Source: Polynucleobacter sp. AM-26B4 (GTDB lineage Bacteria > Pseudomonadota > Gammaproteobacteria > Burkholderiales > Burkholderiaceae). From it: DNA of 64,000 bases. Made by a program: the position numbers and the translations under genes. Position 1 is the stretch's first letter. Every line of letters begins with the position of its first letter. The DNA lies in assembly GCF_018882285.1 (NCBI RefSeq), contig NZ_JACVOT010000001.1, forward strand, positions 875,916-939,915. Direction: 5' to 3'. The notes below the pieces were generated by a model. That model saw only the letters and a list, made by a program, of their open reading frames with translations. It made no database searches and was not told the DNA's origin. This document shows, piece after piece, positions 26,674-38,212 of this stretch.

Positions 26674-28172
26674 GTTGGCACACCAAAACCATTGCAGAGC
26701 TATCAAAATCACTTCATTCAAAAGAAGTGAGCAGCCAAGAGCTTGCAAATTACTTTTTGACTCGCATTGCGCAATCTAATGAGCTAAACGCATTTGTTGA
26801 TGTGAACGTTGAGCAAACTTTGTTGCAAGCGAAGGCGGCTGATGCTCAGCTGGCCGATGGCTCTGCAACTACTTTGACAGGTGTGCCATTGGCGCACAAA
26901 GATATATTTGTCACCAAGCATTGGAAGACAACTGCTGGTTCAAAAATATTGAATAACTACATCAGTCCATTTGATGCGCATGTGGTTGCTGAGCTCGGAG
27001 TTGGTCGTGCCGGCATGGTTTGTTTGGGCAAGGTCAACATGGATGAGTTCGCCATGGGATCTTCAAATGAAAGTGCTTACGCAGGCCCCACTAAAAATCC
27101 TTGGGATCTCGCGCGAGTACCCGGAGGTTCTTCAGGTGGTTCTGCTGCAGCCATTGCTGCGGGTTTAGCACCTGCTTCAACAGGAACAGATACTGGCGGA
27201 TCGATTCGTCAGCCCGCAGCTTTTTGCGGCATCACGGGCATTAAGCCAACCTATGGCCGAGTGTCACGTTACGGCATGATTGCTTATGCATCTTCTCTTG
27301 ATCAAGCCGGGCCAATGGCCAAGACGGCAGAAGATTGCGCCATCATGCTCAACGCCATGGCAGGACATGATGCAAAAGATTCCACAAGCTTGGATCGTGC
27401 CAAAGAAGATTACACAAAAGCACTTGGGAAAACTTGGTCAGGTGAGCCAGGCTTGCCTCTCAAAGGTTTAAGGGTTGGATTGCCCAAAGAGTATTTTGGC
27501 GATGGCTTGAATGCAGATGTTAGAACAGCGGTTGATGCTGCCATTGAGCAATTGAAAAAAATGGGCGCCGAGTGTGTGCCCGTGTCTTTACCTAAAACAG
27601 AATTATCGATTCCGGTTTACTACGTGTTGGCTCCCGCTGAAGCCTCCAGTAATTTGAGTCGTTTTGATGGCGTTCGTTATGGACATCGTGCAGCAGAGTA
27701 CAGCGATTTATCAGACATGTACAAGCGCTCAAGATCTGAAGGTTTTGGCGCAGAAGTTAAACGCCGCATCATGATTGGTGCTTACGTTTTGTCGCACGGT
27801 TATTACGATGCTTATTATTTAAAAGCACAGAGAATTCGTCGCATCATCGCGCAAGATTTTCAAAATGCATTTGATGCGTGCGACATCATCGCAGGACCAG
27901 TTGCACCGAATGTTGCAGGCAAGCTTGGTGAAAAAGTTTCAGATCCAACACAAATGTATTTAGAAGATATTTACACGCTTTCACCAAATTTGGCAGGATT
28001 GCCAGCGATGAGTGTGCCTTGTGGTTTTGGCGATCATGGCATGCCTGTTGGTTTGCAGTTAATTGGTAATTACTTCTCTGAAGCTGCTTTGCTTCAGGTG
28101 GCGCATGCTTATCAACAAGAAACCAATTGGCATCAAGCCCAATCACCTTTTGCAGTGAAAGGTGGTGCGTGA
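26670..28172 (+). CDS. gatA: Asp-tRNA(Asn)/Glu-tRNA(Gln) amidotransferase subunit A
   Basis: The amidase-signature subunit, 500 residues, which releases ammonia from glutamine. The Ser-cisSer-Lys triad region is visible: Lys in [10 protein letters not shown], the serines in [14 protein letters not shown] and in [18 protein letters not shown]. Its stop shares one base with the gatB start. Confidence 0.97.
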   Translation: MSWHTKTIAELSKSLHSKEVSSQELANYFLTRIAQSNELNAFVDVNVEQTLLQAKAADAQLADGSATTLTGVPLAHKDIFVTKHWKTTAGSKILNNYISPFDAHVVAELGVGRAGMVCLGKVNMDEFAMGSSNESAYAGPTKNPWDLARVPGGSSGGSAAAIAAGLAPASTGTDTGGSIRQPAAFCGITGIKPTYGRVSRYGMIAYASSLDQAGPMAKTAEDCAIMLNAMAGHDAKDSTSLDRAKEDYTKALGKTWSGEPGLPLKGLRVGLPKEYFGDGLNADVRTAVDAAIEQLKKMGAECVPVSLPKTELSIPVYYVLAPAEASSNLSRFDGVRYGHRAAEYSDLSDMYKRSRSEGFGAEVKRRIMIGAYVLSHGYYDAYYLKAQRIRRIIAQDFQNAFDACDIIAGPVAPNVAGKLGEKVSDPTQMYLEDIYTLSPNLAGLPAMSVPCGFGDHGMPVGLQLIGNYFSEAALLQVAHAYQQETNWHQAQSPFAVKGGA

Positions 28173-29638
28173 TGAAATGGGAAGTCGTGATTGGCATGGA
28201 AACCCATGCGCAACTAAGAACCAATTCAAAGATATTCAGCGGCGCCTCGATTGAGTTTGGTGCAGAGCCAAACAGACAAGCGTGTGCGGTTGATTTGGCT
28301 TTGCCAGGCGTTTTACCTGTTTTAAATAAAGGCGCAGTGGCCCACGCGATTCGTTTTGGTTTGGCCGTTGGCGCACACATTGCACCATTGAGTATTTTTG
28401 CCCGTAAAAACTATTTCTATCCTGATTTACCTAAGGGTTATCAAATTAGTCAATTTGAAATTCCAGTGGTGCAAGGTGGCAAGGTTCACATTGTTTTAGA
28501 CGGTGAAGCTAAAACTGTTCAGCTGACCAGGGCTCACTTGGAAGAAGACGCGGGCAAATCATTGCATGAAGATTTTCGTGGTCCTCATGGCGAATCATCC
28601 AGCGGTATCGATTTGAATCGTGCTGGCACGCCATTGCTGGAGATTGTTACAGAGCCAGATATGCGAAGTGCAGCTGAAGCTGTGGCTTATGCCAAGGCGC
28701 TGCATAGTTTGGTGGTTTGGTTGGGCGTTTGCGATGGCAATATGCAAGAGGGTTCTTTCCGATGCGATGCCAACATTTCAGTTAGACCCGTCGGGCAAAA
28801 AGAATACGGCACCCGTTGCGAAATTAAAAACTTGAACTCTTTCCGCTTTTTAGAAGAGGCGATTCAATACGAAGTTCGTCGTCAAATTGAATTGATCGAA
28901 GATGGCGGCCGAGTTGTTCAAGAAACGCGACTATACGATCCAGATAAAAAAGAAACACGCAGCATGCGCAGCAAGGAAGACGCGAATGACTATCGCTATT
29001 TCCCAGATCCTGATTTATTGCCACTGATGATTTCTGAAGAGTGGATTGCTAAAGAGCGTTCTGAAATGACAGAATTGCCAGCACAAAAATCAGAACGCTG
29101 GCAGTCAGAGTTCGGTTTGTCTGCGTACGATTGCCAGGTTCTCACGCAAGAGCGAGCCACGGCTGATTTTTATGAAGACCTGCTTAAAAAGGTCGGCAAA
29201 GATCAAGCCAAGGCAGCCGCCAATTTGATGACTGGTGAATTTGCTTCAGCTCTGAATAAAGAAGGCATCAGTGCAGCGCAATCACCACTGAACCCTTCTC
29301 AGTTGGCGCAATTAATTCAGCGAATTGCCGATGGCACGATTTCTAACAAAATCGCGAAAGAAATTTTCACGGCGATGTGGGATGAAAAAGCATCTGACCT
29401 TGATGCGGTTGATCGCATCATTGAAGCAAAAGGGCTTAAGCAAATCAGCGATAGCGGTGCCTTAGAGACGATCATTGATCAAGTGTTGGCTGCTAATCAA
29501 AAGTCAGTAGAGGAATTCCGCGCTGGCAAAGAAAAAGCTTTTAATGCTTTGATTGGTCAGATCATGAAAGCAACACAAGGCAAGGCCAATCCACAGCAAG
29601 TCAACAAATTACTCACGGATAAGTTAAATCAATCATGA
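28172..29638 (+). CDS. gatB: Asp-tRNA(Asn)/Glu-tRNA(Gln) amidotransferase subunit B
   Basis: The tRNA-binding and kinase subunit, 488 residues, starting [15 protein letters not shown] at ATG 28172, which overlaps the gatA stop (TGATG). [29 protein letters not shown] and [10 protein letters not shown] are GatB signatures; the YqeY-like tail closes the protein. An earlier in-frame start at 28127 lies inside gatA and is rejected. The presence of GatCAB implies misacylated Glu-tRNA(Gln) and/or Asp-tRNA(Asn) routes. Confidence 0.97.
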   Translation: MKWEVVIGMETHAQLRTNSKIFSGASIEFGAEPNRQACAVDLALPGVLPVLNKGAVAHAIRFGLAVGAHIAPLSIFARKNYFYPDLPKGYQISQFEIPVVQGGKVHIVLDGEAKTVQLTRAHLEEDAGKSLHEDFRGPHGESSSGIDLNRAGTPLLEIVTEPDMRSAAEAVAYAKALHSLVVWLGVCDGNMQEGSFRCDANISVRPVGQKEYGTRCEIKNLNSFRFLEEAIQYEVRRQIELIEDGGRVVQETRLYDPDKKETRSMRSKEDANDYRYFPDPDLLPLMISEEWIAKERSEMTELPAQKSERWQSEFGLSAYDCQVLTQERATADFYEDLLKKVGKDQAKAAANLMTGEFASALNKEGISAAQSPLNPSQLAQLIQRIADGTISNKIAKEIFTAMWDEKASDLDAVDRIIEAKGLKQISDSGALETIIDQVLAANQKSVEEFRAGKEKAFNALIGQIMKATQGKANPQQVNKLLTDKLNQS

Positions 29639-30237
29639 CACAAGAAAACAATCAAACGGCTGAGCAACAAGAGCGCGAAGCTTTAGTGGCAGAGTGGCTT
29701 TTGGCAACCCCAGGTTTTTTTGAAAGACATGCTGATTTATTGGCAGACATTCAATTAAAAAATCCGCATGGTGATCGCGCCATTTCTTTGCAAGAGCGTC
29801 AGTTGGGTGTTTTGCGTCAACAAAACCAAGCTTTGAATCAGCGCCTGTCAGACATGCTGCGCTTTGGTAGTCAAAACGATAAAACTCAGGGTTTGATGAT
29901 TCAGTGGTTATCAAATTTATTGTCCGCCAAATCTGAAGCCGACGTCAGAGCTGCCATCAGCTCTGGACTGGCCAAGATTTTTGATATTGAGCAAGTTGAG
30001 CTTCTCGATGGCGAGCATGATAATTTTTGTGGCTCAGCTGATCAGGTCAGCGATGCTGTCAAAGCTCATCTAAACGAAGAGATGAAGAGTCTTGCAGTGG
30101 TTAATCTATCACCGTTAAAAGTTCAAATATTGCTTGCTAGTCGCAATGTCGAAAAGTTCACATCTGACATGGGCCGCGTTTACTTAGATCAAATCGGCGA
30201 ACTTGCTTTAGCAGCATTAACCCGCTCAAAAGAATAG
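29635..30237 (+). CDS. DUF484 family protein
   Basis: A protein of 200 residues with the typical start [29 protein letters not shown] in sections, then a coiled-coil stretch with [21 protein letters not shown], and a GAF-like C-terminal part. The function is unknown; DUF484 genes are commonly placed just before xerC, as here. It overlaps gatB by 4 nt. Confidence 0.88.
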   Translation: MTQENNQTAEQQEREALVAEWLLATPGFFERHADLLADIQLKNPHGDRAISLQERQLGVLRQQNQALNQRLSDMLRFGSQNDKTQGLMIQWLSNLLSAKSEADVRAAISSGLAKIFDIEQVELLDGEHDNFCGSADQVSDAVKAHLNEEMKSLAVVNLSPLKVQILLASRNVEKFTSDMGRVYLDQIGELALAALTRSKE

Positions 30238-30250
30238 GATTGATCTAATC

Positions 30251-31210
30251 ATGAAGTCTTTGCTCGCGCAAGAATACCTGCGTGAACTTCATGTGGTCAG
30301 GCAGGTATCTCAGCACACAATTGCTGCCTATACAAAAGACCTTGATTATTTGTTGGCCAGACTTGAGGAACAAAGACTGGAGCTGGCAGATGTCACATCA
30401 GATCAGGTGCGGTCCTGGGTTGTAAAGCTCCACTCTCAGGGTCAAGCATCAAGAAGCATTGCAAGGATGTTGTCGGCTTGGAGAGGTTTTTATTTGTGGT
30501 TAGCCAATCAAAAAGGCTTGGTCAATAAAAGTCCTTTGAGTGATATCAAGGCTCCCAAACGCAACAAGCCTTTACCCAAAGCTCTGTCTGTTGAGCAGGC
30601 GATTAATTTGGTGGAAAGCGCTAATAAAGAAAGCGTTCAAGCAGATGATTTTTTAAGAGCAAGAGACCGGGCGATTGTTGAATTACTGTATTCCTCTGGT
30701 TTGCGCTTATCAGAGTTACTCGGTGTTGATCTGACCCCAATCGAAACCAAAGAATATGCCTCTGCTGGCTGGATTGATTTTGATGCTGGTGAAGTGATGG
30801 TCTTGGGTAAAGGTAAAAAAAGAAGAACGGTGCCCGTTGGTGAGGCAGCTTTACATGCTTTGAAAGATTGGCTAGTTGTCCGGGCTAATTACGTCTCGAC
30901 TGATAAAGGTGTGGTTCAGGCTCTTTTTATCAATAAACAAGGTAAACGAGCTTCAGCTAGAACAGTTCAGCAACATTTGGCAGCACTGGCAGTCAAGGCA
31001 GGATTGCCCACACATGTTCACCCACATATGTTGAGACATAGTTTTGCCAGCCACGTTCTACAATCATCGGGTGATTTGCGTGCAGTCCAAGAAATGTTGG
31101 GGCATGCCAGCATCACCAGTACGCAGATTTATACCGCCTTGGATTTTCAGCATTTGGCTCAAGCCTATGACTTGGCCCATCCAAGAGCTAAAAATAAGAA
31201 GAGTCAATAA
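30251..31210 (+). CDS. xerC: Tyrosine recombinase XerC
   Basis: The site-specific recombinase that resolves chromosome dimers at dif with XerD. The N-terminal SAM-like domain (1-100) is followed by the catalytic domain with Arg152 (GLRLSE), Lys in GKGKKRR, His259-x-x-Arg262 (HMLRHSFASH), His285 (LGHASI) and Tyr294. The position after DUF484 is the housekeeping position, so this is not an island integrase. It overlaps rlmI by one nt. Confidence 0.94.
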   Translation: MKSLLAQEYLRELHVVRQVSQHTIAAYTKDLDYLLARLEEQRLELADVTSDQVRSWVVKLHSQGQASRSIARMLSAWRGFYLWLANQKGLVNKSPLSDIKAPKRNKPLPKALSVEQAINLVESANKESVQADDFLRARDRAIVELLYSSGLRLSELLGVDLTPIETKEYASAGWIDFDAGEVMVLGKGKKRRTVPVGEAALHALKDWLVVRANYVSTDKGVVQALFINKQGKRASARTVQQHLAALAVKAGLPTHVHPHMLRHSFASHVLQSSGDLRAVQEMLGHASITSTQIYTALDFQHLAQAYDLAHPRAKNKKSQ

Positions 31211-32415
31211 TGCAAGCGAGCATCACATTAAAAGCCGGTAAAGAGCGCCCACTCCTAAGACGACATCCTTGGGTGTACTCGAATGCGATCGAACGCGTCG
31301 ATGGCAAGATTTATCCTGGCGCAACAGTTCAAGTTTTATCTGATGAAGGCAAGTTCATTGCCAAAGGTCTTTACAGCCCAACATCGCAAATCAGAGTTCG
31401 AGTGCTGACTTGGGATGAAGGCAAAACAATTGACCATGCCTTTTTCAAAGAGCGTATTTCTAAAGCTCTTGCGCACAGAGCGCAGTGGGTAAAAAACACC
31501 AACGCGATTCGTTTGATTTTTGGCGAGAGCGATGGCCTGCCGGGTTTGGTGGTTGATCAGTATGCAGATACCTTGGTGTGTCAATTTTTATTCGTTGGCA
31601 TGGAGCATTGGAAAGAAGCGATTGTGCAGGCATTGGTTCAGCAAACAGGGTGCAAAACCATTGTTGAGAGATCGGATGCCGCAGTTCGCGCCCGTGAAGG
31701 TCTTGAGCCACACATTGGCGCTCTCTTTGGTGAGATGCCAGAGGCTCCTGTCAATGTGAACGAATGCGGTGTTCTTTACAGCGTCGATGTGGTGCATGGT
31801 CACAAAACAGGTTTTTATATTGACCAAAGAGATAGCCGACATCTTTTAAGTGAGCTATCAAAGGATAAAGAAGTCTTAAATATGTTTTGCTACACCGGCG
31901 GCTTTTCTTTGGCAGCCTTAAAAGGTGGTGCAAAGCATGTCACTTCCGTTGATTCTTCAGGTGAAGCTTTGGCGATGGCGCAAAGACAGATGCTGTTGAA
32001 TGGATTTGATGAGTCACGAGCCACATGGATTGATTCAGATGCGTTCGCAGTTTTGACGCAGTTAAGAAAAGAAGAAAAGCAATTCGACATCGTTGTTTTA
32101 GATCCGCCTAAATTTGCTCCATCTTCACATCATTTGGATAAGGCTTTGCGTGCTTACAAAGAGATTAATCGTGCTGGTATGCAGTTATTAAAACCAGGCG
32201 GCTTACTGTTCACATTTTCTTGCTCTGGCGCGGTTGATTCAGCATTGTTCGAAAGAACCATTGCGATGGCGAGTGCCGAGGCGATGGCGCATTCAGGCAG
32301 CACCTCGATGGATTTTAGATTAATGCAGCGTTTATCTTCTGGCGCCGATCACCCACTTTTAACAAGTTTTCCCGAAGGGGATTACTTAAAGGGCTTGTTG
32401 CTTCAGAGGCTATAG
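31210..32415 (+). CDS. rlmI: 23S rRNA m5C1962 methyltransferase RlmI-like
   Basis: An N-terminal PUA domain (LLRRHPWVYSNAIERVDG) is followed by a RlmI central region (GESDGLPGLVVDQY) and a SAM-binding Rossmann domain with VLNMFCYTGGFSLAALKGG, DPPKFAP and FTFSCSG. The length of 401 residues fits. The family is clear; the exact target base is by family. Confidence 0.9.
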   Translation: MQASITLKAGKERPLLRRHPWVYSNAIERVDGKIYPGATVQVLSDEGKFIAKGLYSPTSQIRVRVLTWDEGKTIDHAFFKERISKALAHRAQWVKNTNAIRLIFGESDGLPGLVVDQYADTLVCQFLFVGMEHWKEAIVQALVQQTGCKTIVERSDAAVRAREGLEPHIGALFGEMPEAPVNVNECGVLYSVDVVHGHKTGFYIDQRDSRHLLSELSKDKEVLNMFCYTGGFSLAALKGGAKHVTSVDSSGEALAMAQRQMLLNGFDESRATWIDSDAFAVLTQLRKEEKQFDIVVLDPPKFAPSSHHLDKALRAYKEINRAGMQLLKPGGLLFTFSCSGAVDSALFERTIAMASAEAMAHSGSTSMDFRLMQRLSSGADHPLLTSFPEGDYLKGLLLQRL

Positions 32416-32466
32416 CCATCTGCGCTCGATAGGCTCATAATTAATAGATCACACAAGGATGCAATC

Positions 32467-33546
32467 ATGGCTTTGATACCAGTAACAATTCTTTCCGGTT
32501 TTTTGGGTAGTGGCAAGACAACTTTGCTCAAACATATTCTTCATGAAAATCATGGCAAAAAAATTGCCGTGATTGAAAACGAGTTCGGTGAAGAGAATAT
32601 TGATAATGACATTTTGATTCAGGACAGTGATGAGCAAATTGTTCAGATGAGCAATGGTTGTGTTTGCTGCACCATCCGCGGTGACTTGGTCAAAGCGCTG
32701 AATGATTTATTCGAGTCTCGTAAAGACAAGAAGATTTCTTTTGATCGCGTGGTGATTGAAACCACGGGTGTCGCTAATCCTGGCCCTGTTGCTCAAACAT
32801 TTTTCATGGATGATGAGATTGCCAGCCACTACATTTTGGATGCCGTTGTGACCTTGGTTGATGCCAAGCACGGCAACCAACAATTGGACCAACATGAAGA
32901 AGCGCAACAGCAAGTTGGTTTTGCTGACAGAATTTTTATCACCAAAACAGATTTGGTCGATGCAAAAGCGGTTGATCAGTTAAAACATCGATTGATGCAC
33001 ATGAATCCTCGTGCGCCAATCACAGGGATTACTCAGGGAACTGTGTCTTTGGATCAGGTCTTGGATTTGCGCGGCTTTAATTTGAATGACAAGTTGGATA
33101 TTGACCCGCATTTCTTGGAGCAAGACGACCATGATCATGCAAATTGTGGTCACGAGCATCACGAGCATGGCCCGGACTGCAACCACGGGCATGACCATCA
33201 GCATGGTCACCAGCACGCTCAACCTGTGCAATTCATGAAAAAGACCCACACAGACAAAATCCAATCCTTTGTTTTTAGAAGCGATCGCCCCTTTGATTCG
33301 CAGAAGCTTGAGGACTTTTTGGGCGGAATTTTGTCCGTGTTCGGCGCTAAGATGTTGAGATATAAAGGTGTTTTGTACATCAAGGGCGGTGCACGTAAAG
33401 TCATCATTCAGGGTGTTCATGAAATGATGGGCTCCGATATGGGTGCTCCTTGGGGTAAAGATAAAAAAGAAACCAGGATGGTTTTCATTGGAATTGACCT
33501 ACCTAAAGACGTTTTATTGGGTGGTCTTGAAACATGTTTGGTGTAA
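32467..33546 (+). CDS. CobW/ZNG1-type G3E GTPase with His-rich metal-binding loop
   Basis: A metallochaperone GTPase of 359 residues. Walker A is GFLGSGKTT (11-19), the CxCC metal motif is CVCC (65-68), and the base-recognition motif is TKTDL. Residues 222-250 hold about a dozen histidines and two cysteines, typical of zinc-handling COG0523 proteins. The C-terminal CobW_C domain follows. Family members deliver zinc or cobalt to client enzymes. Its neighbour dksA encodes a form of DksA that has lost its zinc ligands, which fits a zinc-economy context (inference). AAGGAT lies before the ATG. Confidence 0.9.
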   Translation: MALIPVTILSGFLGSGKTTLLKHILHENHGKKIAVIENEFGEENIDNDILIQDSDEQIVQMSNGCVCCTIRGDLVKALNDLFESRKDKKISFDRVVIETTGVANPGPVAQTFFMDDEIASHYILDAVVTLVDAKHGNQQLDQHEEAQQQVGFADRIFITKTDLVDAKAVDQLKHRLMHMNPRAPITGITQGTVSLDQVLDLRGFNLNDKLDIDPHFLEQDDHDHANCGHEHHEHGPDCNHGHDHQHGHQHAQPVQFMKKTHTDKIQSFVFRSDRPFDSQKLEDFLGGILSVFGAKMLRYKGVLYIKGGARKVIIQGVHEMMGSDMGAPWGKDKKETRMVFIGIDLPKDVLLGGLETCLV

Positions 33547-33577
33547 TCTTTATAGATTAGAGTAGAATCCGCGCCCT
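33538..33577 (+). promoter_or_regulatory. Possible dksA promoter with GC-rich discriminator
   Basis: TTGGTG (33538-33543), a 19-nt spacer and TAGAAT (33563-33568) are followed by CCGCGCCC. A GC-rich discriminator is characteristic of promoters inhibited by ppGpp and DksA, so autoregulation is possible. The spacer is longer than ideal. It leaves a leader of about 120 nt before dksA. Confidence 0.4.
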
Positions 33578-33696
33578 GAGCTCTTATAAATTTGAATGGC
33601 ATTGTGGCGTAATAAATGACTCGTAAAGAGCTTGTAAAGAGACAACAAGAGTTTTAAATTAAGCGAAGTAAGAACAAAGTCCCGAAAGGACAAGAG

Positions 33697-34113
33697 ATGA
33701 GCAAGAAAGCATTAACAGAAGCAGATATCGTAAAAATGCCTGAAAAGGATTATATGAATGCTGCTCAATTAGAATTTTTCAAAGCAAAGTTATTGGCTTT
33801 GAAGGCAGACCTTTTGCTGCACGCTAACGAAACCACTGAGCATCTACGTGAAAACGTTTTGGTTCCTGATCCAGCAGATCGTGCCACGATTGAAGAAGAG
33901 CATGCTTTGGAATTGCGCACACGTGATCGCGAGCGCAAGCTTCTCAAAAAAGTAGAGCAATCTTTGTTGAGCATTGAATCAGGTGACTATGGTTGGTGTG
34001 AAGAAACTGGTGAGCCAATTGGCATCCCGCGTTTATTGGCACGTCCAACAGCCAATCTATCTTTAGAGGCACAAGAGCGCCGCGAACTGCGCCAAAAGTT
34101 ATTTGGTAATTAA
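33697..34113 (+). CDS. dksA: RNA polymerase-binding transcription factor DksA (single-cysteine type)
   Basis: DksA binds the secondary channel of RNA polymerase and works with ppGpp. The coiled-coil tip has DPADRAT (58-64, the DxxDxA motif). In place of the four-cysteine zinc finger there is Cys101, Thr104, Ser122 and Ala125, so only one of four ligands remains and zinc binding is not expected. Such cysteine-poor forms are known in alpha- and betaproteobacteria. The length of 138 residues is normal. A 150-bp upstream region holds a likely promoter; two hairpins follow the gene, the second being a terminator. Confidence 0.94.
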   Translation: MSKKALTEADIVKMPEKDYMNAAQLEFFKAKLLALKADLLLHANETTEHLRENVLVPDPADRATIEEEHALELRTRDRERKLLKKVEQSLLSIESGDYGWCEETGEPIGIPRLLARPTANLSLEAQERRELRQKLFGN

Positions 34114-34148
34114 CCCAGCTACTGGTGTTTAAGGCCAGTAGATTGCGT

Positions 34149-34175
34149 AAAAAGGCGGCTTTAGGCCGCCTTTTT
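34149..34175 (+). terminator. Rho-independent terminator after dksA
   Basis: Stem GGCGGC/GCCGCC with a 5-nt loop, extended by five A-T pairs and followed by Ts. A second hairpin, CTACTGG/CCAGTAG, lies just upstream at 34119-34141. Confidence 0.92.
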
Positions 34176-34215
34176 ACATAATTGAATAAAAATTCTAGCC
34201 AAGCATGGCAACTGA

Positions 34216-35133
<918 letters not shown>

Positions 35134-35149
35134 GCTAATTGAGATTGGC

Positions 35150-35839
35150 ATGCGCCAACCTTTATGGTTATTTGATTTAGATAACACCTTGCACGATGCA
35201 TCAAGTGCAATTTTTCCTTCTATCAATCATGCAATGACGAGCTATGTGGCTCGTCATTTAAATTTAGATACCCAAGCTGCCAGTCAATTAAGAGACCATT
35301 ACTGGCGCATGTATGGCGCAACATTGTTGGGCTTGGTCAAACATCATGCGGTTGATCCACACCATTTTTTGCGTGAAACCCACCTCTTTAACGAAGTCAG
35401 CGGCAAGCATTTGCAAGATCTTTCAGGAATGGTTCGTGGTGAAAAAGGTCTTCGGCAGATATTGAATCGTTTGCCTGGTGAAAAAATCATACTCACCAAT
35501 GCCCCAAAATCTTACGCATTGAAGGTTTTGAAGGAGCTGGGCCTCATGGGTTGTTTCAAAGCGGTAGAGGCCATCGAAGATATGGAGCTTCATCAACAAT
35601 GGCGACCCAAACCCGATCACTTGATGCTCAAAAGACTCTTAAATAAGTACCGATGCGCTCCTCAAAGAGCTATTTTGGTGGATGACACATTGGGTCATTT
35701 GCTAGAGTACTCAAAATTGGGCATAAAGACCGTATGGTTTAAAAGACATGTTAGGGCTTACACTCAAAATCGAGGAAGCGTGTCTCTGGAAGTACAATCA
35801 ATGCATCACTTATTTAAAAGTTGGCAAAAACTCAAATGA
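35150..35839 (+). CDS. HAD-family pyrimidine 5'-nucleotidase
   Basis: A HAD hydrolase of 229 residues with the nucleophile motif LFDLDNTLHDAS (residues 6-17), motif II ILTNAPKSYA, a Lys in WRPKPDH and motif IV ILVDDTLGHL. The wording DLDNTLHDA is typical of the SDT1-like pyrimidine 5'-nucleotidase subfamily. Its position before slmA is common in Burkholderiales. The stop overlaps the slmA start (ATGA). Confidence 0.88.
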   Translation: MRQPLWLFDLDNTLHDASSAIFPSINHAMTSYVARHLNLDTQAASQLRDHYWRMYGATLLGLVKHHAVDPHHFLRETHLFNEVSGKHLQDLSGMVRGEKGLRQILNRLPGEKIILTNAPKSYALKVLKELGLMGCFKAVEAIEDMELHQQWRPKPDHLMLKRLLNKYRCAPQRAILVDDTLGHLLEYSKLGIKTVWFKRHVRAYTQNRGSVSLEVQSMHHLFKSWQKLK

Positions 35840-36492
35840 ACTCACCATTTAATCAAATGCCCATCTCTGACGAAGCCGAGAGCGCAGCCTCAGCACCAGT
35901 TCGTAAACGCCCTCGTCCAGGCGAGCGAAAAATACAAATTTTGCAAGTATTGGCAGAAATGTTAGAAAGCCCAAAGGGTGATCGCGTGACCACTGCTGCC
36001 TTGGCTGCAAAATTAGAGGTCTCTGAAGCAGCTTTGTACCGACATTTTGCTAGCAAAGCCCAGATGTTTGAGGGGCTGATTGCCTTTATTGAGCAAACCA
36101 TTTTTGGTTTGATCAATCAAATCACAGAGCGTGAAGAAGCGGGCGATCGCCAAGCTCAAGAAATTTTGATGTTGTTATTGGGTTTTGGTGAAAAGAATCC
36201 AGGAATGATTCGGGTTTTATTGGGTGATGCTTTATGGCTTGAAGATGAGCGTTTGCAAGAAAGAATTTTGCAGATTTTTGAACGCATTGAATCTTCATTG
36301 AAACAATCTTTGCGCATTGCTCAAACTCAGGGTCGTTTGACACAGTCTTCAGATGGTCAAGAGGTGAGCGCCAGAGCAGCCATGATGATGAGCTATGTGG
36401 TTGGTCGCTGGCATCGTTACGCAAGAAGTGGCTTTAAGAAGTCACCGACTGAATTTAACGAGTTACCAATGAGAGTTTTATTCTCAGCATGA
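35836..36492 (+). CDS. slmA: Nucleoid occlusion factor SlmA
   Basis: A TetR-fold DNA-binding protein of 218 residues that blocks FtsZ assembly over the nucleoid. The N-terminal HTH reads [33 protein letters not shown] in sections, preceded by the basic [10 protein letters not shown] stretch. The dimerisation domain ends with [16 protein letters not shown], a SlmA signature. ATG 35836 is used, overlapping the upstream stop. It overlaps metX by 4 nt. Confidence 0.9.
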   Translation: MNSPFNQMPISDEAESAASAPVRKRPRPGERKIQILQVLAEMLESPKGDRVTTAALAAKLEVSEAALYRHFASKAQMFEGLIAFIEQTIFGLINQITEREEAGDRQAQEILMLLLGFGEKNPGMIRVLLGDALWLEDERLQERILQIFERIESSLKQSLRIAQTQGRLTQSSDGQEVSARAAMMMSYVVGRWHRYARSGFKKSPTEFNELPMRVLFSA

Positions 36493-37631
36493 GTTTAGGG
36501 CTTGTAACGCCTCAAGTACTTAATTTTGCAACACCATTGAAGTTGCAAAGTGGGGCAAGTATTGCTGATTACAACTTGGTGGTTGAAACATACGGGCAGT
36601 TAAATGCTCAAAAAAGTAATGCCATTCTGATTTGTCATGCATTAAATGCTTCTCACCATGTGGCTGGCGTCAGTGCAAGCGACCCCAATGATGTGGGTTG
36701 GTGGGACAACATGGTTGGCCCTGGCAAGCCTGTAGATACAAATCGATTTTTTGTGATTGGCGTAAATAATCTGGGCTCATGTTTTGGTTCTACTGGGCCG
36801 ATGAGTTTGAATCCAGAAACAGGTAAGCCATACGGCGCATCGTTCCCGGTTGTGACGGTTGAGGATTGGGTGAATGCTCAGGCACGCGTGGCCGATCATT
36901 TTCAAATTGAGAAATTTGCTGCAGTGATGGGCGGCAGCCTTGGCGGCATGCAGGCCATGGCTTGGAGCATGATGTATCCAAAGCGTATTGGTCACTGCAT
37001 TGTGATTGCATCAACCCCTAAATTATCAGCACAAAATATTGCTTTCAATGAAGTGGCTCGCAGTGCGATTCTGAGCGACCCAGATTTTCATGGAGGCGAT
37101 TACTACGCCCATGATGTCAAGCCACGCCGTGGCTTGAGAGTGGCGCGCATGATTGGCCATATCACTTATTTGTCGGACGATGACATGGCTGAAAAATTTG
37201 GTCGTGAATTAAGACGTGCCGATGGTGATTCTGATGAATACAACTTTAATTTTGATGTTGAGTTTGAGGTTGAAAGTTATTTGAGATATCAAGGCGAGAA
37301 GTTTGCAGATTATTTTGACGCAAATACTTATCTGTTGATCACTCGCGCTTTGGATTATTTTGATCCTGCAAAATCATTTGCTAACAATCTCAGCGCAGCC
37401 ATGAAAAATATTGCCGCTAAGTTTTTGGTGGTGAGTTTCACAACCGATTGGCGCTTTGCGCCAGAGCGCAGTCGTGAAATTGTTAAAGCATTGTTGGACA
37501 ACAAGTTGGATGTCACTTATGGCGAGATTGATGCGCCTCATGGCCATGACGCCTTTTTGTTAGAAGACCCTCGATATCACAACTTGGTTAGAGCCTACTT
37601 TGAGCAAATTGCCCAGGAGCTTCAATCATGA
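36489..37631 (+). CDS. metX: Homoserine O-acyltransferase MetX
   Basis: The first dedicated step of methionine synthesis, acylating homoserine. The alpha/beta-hydrolase fold has the nucleophile Ser150 in [14 protein letters not shown], an acidic residue in [10 protein letters not shown] and a histidine in PHGHDAF. The length of 380 residues is normal. Whether it uses acetyl- or succinyl-CoA cannot be told with confidence. It overlaps metW by 4 nt; MetX-MetW pairing is standard in this group. Confidence 0.94.
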   Translation: MSLGLVTPQVLNFATPLKLQSGASIADYNLVVETYGQLNAQKSNAILICHALNASHHVAGVSASDPNDVGWWDNMVGPGKPVDTNRFFVIGVNNLGSCFGSTGPMSLNPETGKPYGASFPVVTVEDWVNAQARVADHFQIEKFAAVMGGSLGGMQAMAWSMMYPKRIGHCIVIASTPKLSAQNIAFNEVARSAILSDPDFHGGDYYAHDVKPRRGLRVARMIGHITYLSDDDMAEKFGRELRRADGDSDEYNFNFDVEFEVESYLRYQGEKFADYFDANTYLLITRALDYFDPAKSFANNLSAAMKNIAAKFLVVSFTTDWRFAPERSREIVKALLDNKLDVTYGEIDAPHGHDAFLLEDPRYHNLVRAYFEQIAQELQS

Positions 37632-38212
37632 TGCGTTCAGATTTTGCCGCGATCGCGAAGTGGGTAGAGCCCGGCTCTCAGGTGTTAGACGTTGGCTGTG
37701 GTGATGGCAGCTTATTGCACCACTTAAAAGAAGCCAAGCAAGCCCATGTGTATGGTGTTGAGTTGGCTGATGACAAGGTTTTGGCTTGTGCGCAAAAAGG
37801 TTTGAATGTTATCCAGCAGGATCTTGAGGGTGGTTTGGCTTTGTTTGAAGATCAAAGTTTTGACAAAGTGATCCTCTCGCAAACATTGCAAACGATTCAT
37901 CAAACTGCCAGGATCTTGAGTGAAATTGCCAGGGTCGGAAAAGAATGCGTTGTTTCATTCCCTAACTTTGGCCATTGGTCGCACCGCTCAGCAGTTTTAT
38001 TGGGTAGGATGCCCGTTTCTAAGTCGCTGCCATACCAATGGTACGACACGCCCAACGTCAGAGTTTTAACGATTGCTGATTTTGAAGCTTTAGCACCAGC
38101 GGTTGGTCTTGAATTACTTGATCGCGTGGTTTTCCATGACGGACAGTCGGTGGAATTTTTGCCTAACCTAAGGGGAAGTCTTGCAGTCTATCGTGCACGT
38201 CGGGCCAAGTAG
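37628..38212 (+). CDS. metW: Methionine biosynthesis protein MetW
   Basis: A SAM-methyltransferase-fold protein of 194 residues with [15 protein letters not shown] and the MetW-typical [20 protein letters not shown] and [15 protein letters not shown] segments. MetW is needed with MetX for homoserine acylation in several proteobacteria. The start ATG 37628 overlaps metX. Its end overlaps the ampG start by 32 nt. Confidence 0.93.
   Translation: MMRSDFAAIAKWVEPGSQVLDVGCGDGSLLHHLKEAKQAHVYGVELADDKVLACAQKGLNVIQQDLEGGLALFEDQSFDKVILSQTLQTIHQTARILSEIARVGKECVVSFPNFGHWSHRSAVLLGRMPVSKSLPYQWYDTPNVRVLTIADFEALAPAVGLELLDRVVFHDGQSVEFLPNLRGSLAVYRARRAK

Noticed and set aside
27886-28380. Open frame of 164 codons antisense to gatA/gatB
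   Set aside because: Both overlapping genes are certain, and the antisense product resembles no protein family.
30251-31210. Tyrosine recombinase as a sign of a mobile element
   Set aside because: Its position after DUF484 and its motifs identify housekeeping XerC; no att sites or phage genes are nearby.
33577-33658. AGCTCTT/AAGAGCT pairing in the dksA leader as a riboswitch
   Set aside because: A single long-range pairing with no supporting helices is not enough to claim a structured RNA.
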